Positions 63,986-64,000 of a stretch of DNA of 64,000 nucleotides are shown piece after piece. The notes under the pieces were generated by a model. The model was not told the origin of the DNA. It saw nothing but the letters and a program-made list of their open reading frames with translations, and did not search any database. The translations under genes and the position numbers were made by a program. How positions within the stretch are numbered: position 1 is the stretch's first letter; every line of letters begins with the position of its first letter. This DNA comes from Streptomyces griseoluteus. Its GTDB lineage: Bacteria; Actinomycetota; Actinomycetes; Streptomycetales; Streptomycetaceae. The DNA lies in the NCBI GenBank assembly GCA_000717735.1, contig JOBE01000057.1, positions 1 to 64,000 on the forward strand, read 5' to 3'.

Positions 63986-64000
63986 TTAGGGCACGACGTA

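Overview
The window looks like Streptomyces (or a close relative) chromosome, probably from an arm or accessory region. GC is very high, GTG starts are frequent, and several actinobacterial families are present (DUF6207, Excalibur, large RHS proteins, SUKH-type immunity proteins). The density of broken genes and insertion-sequence wreckage, especially after 30 kb, is typical of an arm. This is inferred from composition and gene content only.

1-12.5 kb: a partial gene at the edge, a beta-propeller protein, a ROK-family protein, a frameshifted repeat protein, a small Cys-rich protein and a LRV/HEAT-like repeat protein. 9.0-20.9 kb: a polymorphic toxin locus. A secreted DNRLRE/FG-GAP protein is divergent from a 2,436-residue RHS protein that ends in a Hint protease domain and a nucleic-acid deaminase-type toxin, followed by a likely SUKH-4 immunity gene.

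20.9-27.9 kb is the most interesting part. A STAND-type ATPase gene, already missing its 5' end, is split by a 4,552-bp segment (22160-26711). The segment has TGTAGGTTC/GAACCTACA ends and a CGTCG 5-bp target duplication; removing it and one duplication copy rejoins the host reading frame. It contains no transposase. Its cargo is a two-gene module: a small Bell-like helical protein and an NB-ARC/14-WD40 NLR-like protein, translationally coupled. They share a 27-residue G-N-T-F-N-G-P...Q-x-G motif, at the C-terminus of the first and the N-terminus of the second. This has the architecture of an amyloid-coupled NLR/cell-death system carried as mobile cargo.

28-39 kb: a tRNA-like remnant, an SRAP (YedK/HMCES) protein, truncated genes, a complete IS5-family element with an internal stop, an Excalibur protein, a TnpB-family protein with a substituted third RuvC position, an ArsR regulator divergent from an Old Yellow Enzyme with a perfect operator-like inverted repeat between them, an IS5-type transposase, a 56-bp perfect palindrome and a VOC protein.

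39.6-64 kb: an insertion-sequence graveyard (IS30, IS21, IS3, IS110, IS5, IS630, IS701 and an IS4-like element, mostly fragments). Working genes among them include DUF4279, SMI1/KNR4, DUF5713, an ankyrin/HEAT protein, two alpha/beta hydrolases and small hypothetical proteins. A LuxR-type ATPase regulator is split into oppositely oriented halves, apparently by an inversion. The tail of a group II intron lies at 48.7 kb. The window ends with an intact IS5-family element at 62861-63985.
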